Positions 1 through 8,600 of a stretch of DNA of 61,142 nt are shown here, one piece after another. Numbering within the stretch: position 1 is the first letter of the stretch; the number at the start of each line of letters is the position of its first letter. The stretch is taken from assembly GCF_013386585.1 (NCBI RefSeq), contig NZ_JACARO010000012.1:1-61142 (forward strand). Reading direction: 5' to 3'. Under the pieces are notes generated by a model. That model was given only the letters and a program-made list of their open reading frames with translations, was not told where the DNA came from and did no database searches. Source of the stretch: Pseudomonas sp. P7548. GTDB lineage: Bacteria > Pseudomonadota > Gammaproteobacteria > Pseudomonadales > Pseudomonadaceae. A program made the translations under genes and the position numbers.

Positions 1-100
1 TGGGGCAAGAGCCCTTTGCTGACTTTGGGCTGGGCCGGCATTCCGGCTCTTTTCCAAAGTGAGCCGCCGTAAGGGCGGAACCCTAAGCAGCCGTTACCCC
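1..100 (-). repeat. end of a dispersed Pseudomonas intergenic repeat (partial)
   Basis: Read on the minus strand, this stretch contains ACTTTGG, AAAGAGCC and GCAAAGGGCTCTTGCCCCA, wording I recognise from a long repetitive intergenic element common in fluorescens-group genomes. Nested inverted repeats are visible on the plus strand: AAGAGCC at 7-13 with GGCTCTT at 45-51, ACTTTGG at 22-28 with CCAAAGT at 54-60, and CCGCC at 64-68 with GGCGG at 74-78. The element runs off the left edge, so its size is unknown. No coding function is proposed. Confidence 0.45.
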
Positions 101-204
101 AAAAACGGATATGTACCCCGTCCGAGAAACCGCCTATCCCGACAAAAACACTAGGACTTTGTACCTGCGTAATATTTTGGCGTAAACTGCCGGCAAGCCT
201 GTGA

Positions 205-798
<594 letters not shown>

Positions 799-818
799 GT
801 AAGGCGTTCACTGCGAAC

Positions 819-853
819 AAAAAAACGGCGCCCCGTGAGCGCCGTTTTTTTTA
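819..853 (+). terminator. Rho-independent terminator of nfuA
   Basis: An A-run leads into the stem AACGGCGC/GCGCCGTT with loop CCCGTGA, followed by eight T residues. It lies 20 bases after the nfuA stop. The A- and T-runs on either side would let it work in both directions. Confidence 0.9.
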
Positions 854-903
854 TGTCTTAAATTCAATGGCTTGTACTATCTATTTAACAAAATAGATCA
901 ACT

Positions 904-1008
904 GTGGGAGCTGGCTTGTCGGGTCGCCGCATCGCTGCGATAGCGTTATATCAGCAGACAAATGTTTTATCTGGCACACCGTCATCGCGGGCAAGCCCGG
1001 CTCCCACA
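904..1008. repeat. REP doublet (REPIN)
   Basis: Two inverted REP copies bound this element: GTGGGAGCTGGCTTG at its left end and CAAGCCCGGCTCCCAC at its right end, with about 70 bases between them. It fills the gap between nfuA and the convergent cobM. The same palindrome family recurs at 11072, 49038, 53485 and the right edge of the window. Confidence 0.85.
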
Positions 1009-1035
1009 GGGTTTTGCGTAGCTCTCAGGGCTTGA

Positions 1036-1782
1036 TCAAGGGCGGTAGAGGTGAGCATGACCTGCGCGGTACAGCGAGGACTCGCTGAAGCTGTCACTGG
1101 CCAGCACTCGGCCCACCACAATCAGCGCCGTACGCCGAAAGCCCTTGGCGGCCACCTTCTGGGCAATATCCGCCAGTGTGCCGACCGCCCAATCCTGGTC
1201 CGGCCATGTCGCCCGGTGCACCACCGCAATCGGGCAGTCGGCGCCATAGTGTGGCAGCAGCTCAGCGACGATTTTTTCCAGGTGGTTGACCCCCAGGTGG
1301 ATCGCCATGGTCGTGCCATGCCGCGCTAGGCTGTCGAAGCTCTCGCCGGCCGGCATGCCTGTTTTATCGGCATAGCGGGTCAGAATCACGCTCTGGGCGA
1401 TGTCCGGCAGGGTCAACTCGGTTTCCAGCAGCGCCGCACAGGCGGCCACTGCGGTAACGCCCGGGATGATCTGGAAAGGAATGCCCAACTCGCGCAAATG
1501 ACGGATCTGCTCGCCAATCGCCCCGTAAAGGCTTGGGTCGCCGGAATGCACCCGCGCCACGTCCTGGCCTTTGGCGTGGGCTGTCTTGATCAGGTCGATG
1601 ATCTGTTCCAGGTGCAGTTCGGCGCTGTTAACCACGATTTCTGCCTGATGGCCTTCCAGCACCGCAGCGGGCACCAGCGAGCCGGCATAGATGATCACCG
1701 GGCAGTTACGGATCAGCCGCTGACCCTTGACGGTGATCAATTCCGGGTCGCCGGGGCCTGCGCCGATGAAGTAGACGGTCAT
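1036..1782 (-). CDS. cobM: precorrin-4 C(11)-methyltransferase CobM
   Basis: CobM transfers a methyl group from S-adenosylmethionine to C-11 of precorrin-4, giving precorrin-5 in aerobic B12 synthesis. The 248-residue product opens with the tetrapyrrole-methylase signature (VYFIGAGPGDPELITVKG) and has the second SAM-pocket motif around HSGDPSLYGA and a later IPGVTAVAA. The reading frame is open upstream to 1875, but the ATG at 1782 is chosen because it starts right at the conserved N-terminus and has AGGAA about 8 bases before it. It is the last gene of the riboswitch-controlled cbtB-cbtA-cobE-cobM set, about 70 bases after cobE. Confidence 0.95.
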   Translation of the reverse strand: MTVYFIGAGPGDPELITVKGQRLIRNCPVIIYAGSLVPAAVLEGHQAEIVVNSAELHLEQIIDLIKTAHAKGQDVARVHSGDPSLYGAIGEQIRHLRELGIPFQIIPGVTAVAACAALLETELTLPDIAQSVILTRYADKTGMPAGESFDSLARHGTTMAIHLGVNHLEKIVAELLPHYGADCPIAVVHRATWPDQDWAVGTLADIAQKVAAKGFRRTALIVVGRVLASDSFSESSLYRAGHAHLYRP

Positions 1783-1852
1783 GGGAAATTCCTGTCGAAA
1801 AACGGGCGAGCATGAAAGTGGCTCATGATCGGAAGCGGCGATTATCGGGATT

Positions 1853-2245
1853 TTAGCCGGCGCACGCCAACGCAAAGGTAGCCTGGGCGGCTTTTTTGCG
1901 GGTGATCAGCAGTTCGGCAGGGGCGCCCGCGAGGTGTTCGGCCAGGGCCAGGGCAGCGCTTTCGGCGACGCCGTAGCAGCCGGTATGGGCAAAGGCGACC
2001 TCGGATTTGTGACTCAAACGCTCGGCATAAACCGCCAGTTGTCCTGCGTTGAAACAGTGCAACGGGAGATCCAGCGCCCGGGCCATGGCCCGTATTCCCG
2101 GTTCATCCTTTTTCAGATCGATACTGGCCAGCGCGGTAATGCTGTTGCGATCAACGCCCCCCTCCGCGAGGGCGCTGTCAAACAGATCCAGTAGGGCGTG
2201 AACGTCACAACCCCGCTGGCAGCCCAAGCCGACCGCCAGGATCAT
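1853..2245 (-). CDS. cobE: cobalamin biosynthesis protein CobE (CbiG C-terminal-like)
   Basis: The 130-residue protein matches the small CobE family, equivalent to the C-terminal domain of CbiG. It begins with MILAVGLGCQRGC and has the family's SIDLKKDEPG stretch and a TGCYGVAESAAL glycine/cysteine region. CobE is needed for aerobic B12 synthesis, but its exact chemical role is not settled; the CbiG relationship suggests work at the ring-contraction or deacylation stage. The start overlaps the cbtA stop in an ATGA arrangement, so the two are translationally coupled. Confidence 0.88.
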   Translation of the reverse strand: MILAVGLGCQRGCDVHALLDLFDSALAEGGVDRNSITALASIDLKKDEPGIRAMARALDLPLHCFNAGQLAVYAERLSHKSEVAFAHTGCYGVAESAALALAEHLAGAPAELLITRKKAAQATFALACAG

Positions 2246-2946
2246 GCGGCGTAGTGATCGTCACGGTTGCGACGGAACAACCACGCGCTGATCAGGCCCA
2301 GCGCCAGCCAGAAGGCGACGTTGGTCAGGTGCGAGGCGATCTTGAACTGCGCTTCCAGCGCCTCGGGTGCCAGCATCGAGTGCACTTCCGGTTGTGGCGC
2401 GCCGATGACGTGAGGCACGGCCAGGATCGCGGCACCCAGCACTTTCAGCAGCCAGTTACGGCCAAACACCAGCAGCGCAATACCGGCGGCGGTGGAGGCG
2501 GCGGTGCCGATCCACCAGATCTGCCGTTGCGCCAGATCGGCTGCCGCAGTGCCTGGCAGCTCAGGTGGCAGGCCCATGGTCGGCGCCAGTACGAAGGTGG
2601 CGTAACCGGCCAAGCCCCACAGCAAGCCTTGCGCGGTACGGGTCGGTGCGCGCAGGGTGTAGAGACCGGCCAACATCAGGGCGAAACCGACTGCTACGAC
2701 CAGGTTGCCGCCTGTGGTGGACAGCACACGCTGCCAGCCATCTTCCGGCTCCCAGGCCTCGGCGTCATGGCTGTGGGCGGCGGCGCCTTCGGCGTGTTCG
2801 TGGGCCACTTCGGTGGCGGCCGGGGCGTTTTCGAAGGTTTCCGCCTGCAGAATCAGCGGGGCGACCCAGAAGCTTTGCAGCAGGGTCAGCAGCAGGGCGG
2901 CCAGCAGGCCAGTGAACCCTGCGGTTTGCGCAATACGCTTGATCAT
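2242..2946 (-). CDS. cbtA: CbtA family cobalt transporter subunit
   Basis: This 234-residue membrane protein has a first hydrophobic segment near the N-terminus (TGLLAALLLTLLQSFWVAPLIL) and about four more. A soluble loop at residues 40-65 is rich in His and acidic residues (EVAHEHAEGAAAHSHDAEAWEPEDG), suited to metal handling. CbtA and CbtB form a predicted cobalt uptake system found in B12-producing bacteria and controlled by B12 riboswitches, as here. The ATG at 2946 is chosen over the upstream open frame because it directly precedes the first membrane segment. It follows cbtB by 11 bases and overlaps cobE by 4. Confidence 0.9.
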   Translation of the reverse strand: MIKRIAQTAGFTGLLAALLLTLLQSFWVAPLILQAETFENAPAATEVAHEHAEGAAAHSHDAEAWEPEDGWQRVLSTTGGNLVVAVGFALMLAGLYTLRAPTRTAQGLLWGLAGYATFVLAPTMGLPPELPGTAAADLAQRQIWWIGTAASTAAGIALLVFGRNWLLKVLGAAILAVPHVIGAPQPEVHSMLAPEALEAQFKIASHLTNVAFWLALGLISAWLFRRNRDDHYAA

Positions 2947-2957
2947 GTCGGCAAGTC

Positions 2958-3146
2958 TCAGTGGCACGGGAACGCGGCGCTGTGGCGGGTATCGTGGGCT
3001 GCGTTGTGCACCGCCTCGATATGCGAGAAACCGGCGAAATACACCAGGCACGCGCCGAGGATCGACGCACCGATGGCGGCGGTCAGGCGTTGGCTGAGGG
3101 TGGTGGTGTTGCCGGTGGCGTGCGAGGTGCTGCTGATGATCGACAT
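2958..3146 (-). CDS. cbtB: CbtB family cobalt transporter subunit
   Basis: This 62-residue protein has one transmembrane helix (residues ~20-40, AAIGASILGACLVYFAGF) and a C-terminal tail with repeated His and a Cys (HIEAVHNAAHDTRHSAAFPCH, split here only by spacing of ligands). This is the hallmark of the CbtB family, predicted to bind cobalt for CbtA. The frame is open upstream, but the ATG at 3146 gives the family's normal length and has AGGGACG upstream. It is the first gene after the minus-strand B12 riboswitch. Confidence 0.9.
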   Translation of the reverse strand: MSIISSTSHATGNTTTLSQRLTAAIGASILGACLVYFAGFSHIEAVHNAAHDTRHSAAFPCH

Positions 3147-3185
3147 GGCGCGTCCCTTCAGGGTTTCAGGGTGACACGAGCGCAT

Positions 3186-3246
3186 GAAAACCCCGCGAGC
3201 CGGGCACGCAGGGTTCGAACAGCGCCCGCCCACCGCGGGTTTGTTA
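3186..3246 (-). terminator. possible expression platform (attenuator) of the cbtB riboswitch
   Basis: Between the riboswitch core and cbtB, the minus strand can fold a GC-rich hairpin. An ACCCGCG arm with a GGGCGGGC stretch pairs imperfectly with GCCCGG and CGCGGGG, and TTTT follows directly. This looks like a Rho-independent terminator that could be formed when cobalamin is bound. The pairing has bulges and was judged by eye. Confidence 0.4.
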
Positions 3247-3257
3247 TCTGATTTTTT

Positions 3258-3440
3258 CGGGCCGGTCTCCGGGCTTGCGAGGGGGCTCTTGGGAGAGTCC
3301 TGAAAGCATCGCCTTCCCATGCAAGTGCACAGTGGTTATGACGCTTCGCTCGCTTACCGTTGCGGGGGCAGCACCGGACTGGTCATATCGCTATGACGCA
3401 CCGGTTTCCCGTTTCACCCTTTGCAGGGCACCCGAAACAA
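3258..3440 (-). promoter_or_regulatory. cobalamin (B12) riboswitch upstream of cbtB
   Basis: On the minus strand the order is a 5' region with GGGTGAAACGGGAAACCGGTG, the conserved core GCTGCCCCCGCAACGGTAA, and finally the B12 box AAGCCCGGAGACCGGCC (complement at 3261-3278). All three are diagnostic of the adenosyl-/hydroxocobalamin riboswitch class. Binding of cobalamin normally lowers expression of the downstream genes, here cbtB-cbtA-cobE-cobM. Confidence 0.95.
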
Positions 3441-3583
3441 GATGTGTAGGAGAACATGGGCGGTTGATGTGCGTCAAACACCTTGAACGGCTGTAAATGT
3501 TTAAGGTGTTTGACGGATAGGGTTGACCTCAAGGGTGACGAGCGATCGATGTTACTTTTTTGTGGATCAGACAAATTTTTATA

Positions 3584-4084
3584 TCATCTCGAAATGAACC
3601 TGACTCTGCGATGATCGGAAGCGTAGGTGATCAAGTAGTCAAGGTTGTCATGATCAAACCTCTCGTCTTGTAATCCTCTTCCGCTGAGTGTCCAGCCCAC
3701 TCCGATGTCCAGCTGGTTGAGAAGCTCGGTGCGTTTGAGGATCTCCTCGGCAATGGCTGAGGCTTTTGGAGAGAAGGTTCTCGTGGTTGGCACCTGACCG
3801 GCGGCCTCTTTTAATTCTTTGAAGTTGACGTATTCATCGCCCTGTCCGGCTGCATATTCATCGAAGTGTTTCTTCACCTCTTGTAGCAACTCTTTGTCAC
3901 TGTAGGACCAGACCTGGGGCTTTTGCTCTGTTGTACTTCTCTTTGCCCGAGTTTCGAGGCTACTCGTGCTGGTGTATGCAGCGTGTTGGATCTGAATACT
4001 GTCCTGCGGGGCATCAGCTTCTTTCTCGCCTTTGTAGCTCGGCGAGTTGGGTGGCAGGTTAAAGTGGAGAGGGTAAAGTGTCAT
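3584..4084 (-). CDS. small HrpK-like protein of unknown role
   Basis: This 166-residue protein has no signal peptide or membrane segment. The first ~65 residues are low-complexity and polar. Residues ~65-160 are helical, with a stretch DEYVNFKELKEAAG that resembles an EF-hand-like helix-loop. From memory the C-terminal part resembles a domain of the type III-associated protein HrpK; this is a resemblance, not a tested match. AAGGATC lies before the ATG at 4084. By eye GC is about 47-52%, well under its neighbours, which suggests horizontal gain. It sits alone between two divergent B12 riboswitches, and nothing nearby encodes a type III secretion system. Confidence 0.5.
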   Translation of the reverse strand: MTLYPLHFNLPPNSPSYKGEKEADAPQDSIQIQHAAYTSTSSLETRAKRSTTEQKPQVWSYSDKELLQEVKKHFDEYAAGQGDEYVNFKELKEAAGQVPTTRTFSPKASAIAEEILKRTELLNQLDIGVGWTLSGRGLQDERFDHDNLDYLITYASDHRRVRFISR

Positions 4085-4281
4085 GTTTGATCCTTTATTG
4101 CGTTGGTATGTCTGGCGCGCATTGAGCGCTTATGAGCCAAATCTGTGTGGTGCAAAAGTCCAAGCTGTTCCTAGCTGGCTATCGGGCAATTAATGCGAGT
4201 TGTAAGTTTCATTCGACTGCCGCGGTATGGCGCGAACCTCATGTGTTGGCATTGACCCGCTCTGTGGCACTGCGTAGCCTT

Positions 4282-4462
4282 GCACCCTCGAGGTTCTCCA
4301 GCCCAGGCCGGAGCTAAGAAGGGAACGCGGTCCAAGCCGCGGCTGCCCCCGCAACTGTAAAGGGTTCAGCTGACTGCCACGCCACTGCCGACAAGGCGGG
4401 AAGGCGCAGCCAGCGCCGGTCGCAAGACCCGCACGCCCCAAGCCAGGAGACCTGCCTCGCAA
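4282..4462 (+). promoter_or_regulatory. cobalamin (B12) riboswitch upstream of cobW
   Basis: In order, the region holds a 5' strand starting near CTCGAGGTTCTCCAG, the core GGCTGCCCCCGCAACTGTAA (4342-4361), and the B12 box AAGCCAGGAGACCTGCC (4440-4456). This is a second, separate riboswitch of the same class as the one at 3258-3440, facing the other way. It is about 105 bases before cobW. Confidence 0.95.
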
Positions 4463-4543
4463 CCGATTTTCTACTTCAACCGGGCGGGGTGATCCGGTGA
4501 CGAAATCCGCTGCTGCGCGCCGTCGCAGGGCCTATCGTCCCGT

Positions 4544-4563
4544 ATGCCCGCCCCAAAGGGCAT
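4544..4563 (+). promoter_or_regulatory. hairpin overlapping the cobW ribosome site
   Basis: ATGCCC (4544-4549) and GGGCAT (4558-4563) pair across the loop GCCCCAAA and end three bases before the cobW ATG. The GGG that could pair with 16S rRNA is inside the stem. This fits a translation-blocking expression platform for the riboswitch upstream; the link is inference. Confidence 0.45.
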
Positions 4564-4566
4564 CCG

Positions 4567-5631
4567 ATGAAAACACTGGCCAAACTCCCCGTCACCATCG
4601 TTACCGGCTTCCTCGGCTCGGGCAAAACCACCTTGCTGCGCCACATGCTCGACAACGCCCAGGGCCGTCGCATCGCGGTAATCGTCAACGAATTCGGCGA
4701 ATTGGGCATCGACGGTGAAATCCTCAAGCAGTGCTCCATCGGTTGCACCGAAGAAGAAGCCAACGGCCGCGTCTACGAGTTGGCCAACGGCTGCCTGTGC
4801 TGCACCGTGCAGGAAGAGTTCTTCCCGGTGATGCGCGAACTGGTGGCCCGTCGTGGTGACCTCGACCACATTCTCATCGAAACCTCAGGCCTGGCCCTGC
4901 CAAAACCCTTGGTACAAGCCTTCCAGTGGCCGGAAATCCGCAGCGCCTGCACCGTCGACGCGGTAATCACCGTGGTCGACAGCCCGGCCGTCGCCGCGGG
5001 CACCTTCGCCGCCTTCCCGGACCAGGTCGACGCCCAGCGTAAACTGGACCCGAACCTGGATCACGAGTCGCCGTTGCACGAGCTGTTCGCCGACCAACTG
5101 GCCAGCGCCGACCTGGTGATCCTCAACAAAACCGACCTGATCAACCCGGAAGACCTGGCCCGCGTGCGCCTGGAAGTCGCCGAAGAGCTGCCGCCTGCGG
5201 TGAAGATCATCGAAGCCAGCAGCGGTCGCCTGCCGCTGGACGTGCTGATCGGCTTGGGTGCCGGCTCTGAAGAGCACATCGACGGTCGCCACAGCCATCA
5301 CGATCATCACCACGAAGGTGAAGACGACGATCACGACCACGACGCCTTCGATTCCATCTCTATCGACCTGCCGCAAGCCGACGAAGCCCTGCTGCTCGAC
5401 GCTCTGACCCAACTGGTGGTGCAACACGGCATCCTGCGCGTCAAAGGTTTCGCGGCCATCCCGAACAAGCCGATGCGCCTGCTGATCCAGGGCGTGGGTA
5501 CGCGTTTCGACAAGCACTTCGACCGTGCCTGGGGCGCTGACGAAGCGCGCATCACGCGCCTGGTGCTGATCGGTCAGGACCTCGATGCCGCCGGCCTCGA
5601 AGCGCAGTTGCGCGCCGCACTCAGCGTCTGA
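4567..5631 (+). CDS. cobW: cobalamin biosynthesis GTPase CobW
   Basis: CobW is a G3E-family GTPase metallochaperone thought to deliver Co2+ to the CobN-containing cobaltochelatase. The 354-residue product has a P-loop at residues 14-21 (GFLGSGKT), the GCLCC metal-binding motif at about 75-79, a Walker B/ETSG segment (ILIETSGLALP), an NKTD guanine-recognition motif, and a His/Asp-rich loop at ~240-259 that would bind metal. A CobW C-terminal domain follows. It ends 3 bases before cobN, so the two are surely co-transcribed, under the B12 riboswitch. Confidence 0.96.
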   Translation: MKTLAKLPVTIVTGFLGSGKTTLLRHMLDNAQGRRIAVIVNEFGELGIDGEILKQCSIGCTEEEANGRVYELANGCLCCTVQEEFFPVMRELVARRGDLDHILIETSGLALPKPLVQAFQWPEIRSACTVDAVITVVDSPAVAAGTFAAFPDQVDAQRKLDPNLDHESPLHELFADQLASADLVILNKTDLINPEDLARVRLEVAEELPPAVKIIEASSGRLPLDVLIGLGAGSEEHIDGRHSHHDHHHEGEDDDHDHDAFDSISIDLPQADEALLLDALTQLVVQHGILRVKGFAAIPNKPMRLLIQGVGTRFDKHFDRAWGADEARITRLVLIGQDLDAAGLEAQLRAALSV

Positions 5632-5634
5632 CCC

Positions 5635-8600
5635 ATGCACCTGCTCAGGACCCAGCCCGGTGGTTTCGTCTCGGACGACAATATTGCCGACCTTGGCCAA
5701 ACCCCCGCTGACCTGGTGATCCTGTGCAGCGGTGATTCCAGCCTGGCATTGCTGGCCGAAGCGGCCCAGCAATTGCCCGATGACTACCCCAGCTTCCGGC
5801 TGGCCAACCCGATGCAGGTGCAGAACCATGCGTCGGTCGACCTGTACGTCGATGAAGTGCTGCGCCACGCCAAGGTCATCCTGATTTCGCTGCACGGCGG
5901 CATCGGTTACTGGCGATACGGCATCGAGCGGCTGGTGGAGCTGGCCGAACGCGGCGTGCAGCTGATCCTGGTGCCGGGGGACGATCGCCCGGACCCGGAA
6001 CTCAGCAGCCTGAGTACGGTAAACGCCGAAAGCCGCGACCGCCTGTGGCACTTCCTGCGCCAGGGCGGCCTGGGCAACGCGCTGGATTTCTATCGCTGCC
6101 TGGCCAGCGCTTACCTGGGCCGCGACTACACCTGGGCCGAGCCGCAAACCCTGCCGCGCACGGCGATTTATCACCCGCATATAGCCAACCCGCGCCTGAA
6201 CGATTGGCAGGCGGACTGGAACGCCGAGTGGCCAGTGGCTGCGGTGCTGTTCTACCGCTCGCATTTGCAGGCGGCCAATACGGGTTTTATCGATGTGTTC
6301 TGCCAACGCTTACAGGCAGCGGGCCTTAACCCGCTGCCGATTGCGCTGGCCAGTTTGAAAGAGCCCGGCTGCCTGACGGTGGTCGAGGACCTGCTGGATG
6401 AAGTGGGTGCGGCGGTGATTTTGAACACCACCGGCTTTGCCCAATCCAGCCCCGAAGCGCCGCATTTGCGACCGTTTCGCCGCAATATCCCGGTGATCCA
6501 GGCGATTTGCGCCCAAGACAACGAGCCCGGCTGGCAGGCCAGCGAACAAGGCCTGGGCCCGCGCGACCTGGCGATGCACATTGCCTTGCCGGAGCTGGAC
6601 GGGCGCATCATCAGCCGGCCGATCAGTTTCAAGGACCTGGCCTGGCGCAGCGAGCGCAGCCAGTCGGACGTGGTCTGTTACCGCGCCGCGCCTGAACGCA
6701 TGGACTTTGTCGCTGAACTGGCGCGGCGTTGGGTCGAGCTGGCGCGGGTGCCGAATGCTGACAAGCGCATCGCGCTGATCCTCGCCAACTACCCGACCCG
6801 CGACGGCCGTATCGGCAACGGCGTGGGCCTGGATACGCCAGCTGCCGCGCTGAATATCCTGCGGGCGCTGCAAGCCGAAGGTTATACGCTGCCAAACGCG
6901 CTGCCCGAGAGTGGTACTGCGCTGATCCACGATTTGCTCGGTGGCGTCACTAACGACCTCGACAGCCTCGACCTGCGCCCCTGCCATCAAAGCCTGAGCT
7001 TGGATGACTACGAGGCGATGTTCAGTCGCCTGCCTGAATCCAACCGCCAAGCTGTTTTGGCACGCTGGGGTGCACCGCACAGCGATCCGATGTTCCGCGA
7101 CGGCCGCATGATGATCGCCGGCCTGCGTCTGGGCCTGACGTTTGTCGGCATCCAGCCGGCGCGTGGCTATCAAGTGGACGCCAGCGCCGTCTATCACGAC
7201 CCGGACCTGGTACCGCCTCACGCCTACCTGGCGTTTTACTTCTGGCTGCGCCACACCTACGGCGCCCACGGCGTGATCCACGTGGGCAAGCACGGCAACC
7301 TCGAATGGCTGCCCGGCAAGGGCGTGGGCCTGTCGGAAAACTGCTGGCCCGATGCATTGCTGGGGCCGTTGCCGAATATCTACCCGTTTATCGTCAACGA
7401 CCCGGGCGAGGGCGCCCAGGCCAAGCGGCGTACCCAGGCGGTGATCATCGACCACTTGATGCCACCGCTGACCCGCGCCGAAACCTACGGGCCGCTGCGC
7501 AACCTTGAATTGCTAGCAGACGAATACTACGAAGCGCAGTTGCTCGACCCACGCCGCGCCCTGGAATTGCAGAAAGACATCCTCAAGCTGGTGCGCGAAA
7601 CCCGCATCGACCAGGAGCTTGAGCTGGACAGCGAGGCGGACGCCGCCGTTTGGCTGCCGCGCCTGGACACTTACCTGTGTGACTTGAAGGAATCGCAGAT
7701 CCGCGACGGGCTGCATATTTTCGGCGAGTCGCCCGAAGGTCGGCTGCGTATCGACACCTTGCTGGCCTTGTTGCGTATCCCGCGTGGCGATGGGCGCGGC
7801 CCGCAATCGAGCCTGTTGCGGGTGCTGGCCAAGGCATTCGACCTCGGCTTCGACCCTTTGGACTGCGCCCTTGCCGAACCCTGGACCGGGCGCCGTCCGC
7901 TTGTATTGCAGAAAATCGACCCACAGTTGTGGCGCACCGCAGGCGACACCCGCGAGCGTTTGGAACTGTACGCCGCGCGGTTGATCGAGCAGGCGCTGGA
8001 AGGGCCGCTGGAACAGCTGGAAGAACCCGGTTGGGAAGACGTGAAGGCGGTGATCGAGAGCCTGCGCATCGTCGTCGCGCCGCGCCTGGATGCCTGCGGC
8101 CCGGCCGAAATGCGCGGCTTGCTCGATGCGTTAGCCGGCCGCTTTGTACCCGCAGGGCCGAGCGGCGCCCCCAGCCGTGGACGCCTGGACGTGCTGCCCA
8201 CCGGTCGCAACTTCTTCACCGTCGATGTGCGTAACTTGCCCACCACGACCGCCTGGCGCATCGGTTTCCAGTCCGCCAACCTGATTCTTGAGCGCCACTT
8301 GCAAGACCACGGTGACCACCTGCGTCAGCTGGGCCTGTCGGTGTGGGGCACGGCCACCATGCGCACCGGCGGTGATGACATTGCCCAAGCCATGGCGCTG
8401 ATGGGCGTGCGCCCGGTGTGGGCCACGGGCAGCCAGCGGGTGGATGACTTCGAGATCCTGCCGATCAGCCTGCTGGACCGTCCGCGTGTCGATGTGACGT
8501 TGCGAGTGTCAGGCTTCTTTCGCGATGCGTTTGCCAATTTGATTCGCCTGTTTGACGCGGCGGTGCAGGCGGTAGCGGCGTTGGATGAGCCGGACGATAT

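Noticed and set aside
4132..4317. 61-residue plus-strand frame running into the cobW riboswitch
   Set aside because: It has no ribosome site and its end overlaps the structured 5' part of the riboswitch.
5281..5340. His/Asp repeat in cobW as a sequencing or repeat artefact
   Set aside because: Such His-rich metal loops are normal in CobW proteins; the codons vary, so it is not a simple DNA repeat.
4885..6306. 473-residue minus-strand open frame over cobW/cobN
   Set aside because: It is a shadow of high-GC coding sequence. It is rich in Gln, Val, Ala and Arg without domain logic, and the plus-strand genes there are certain.
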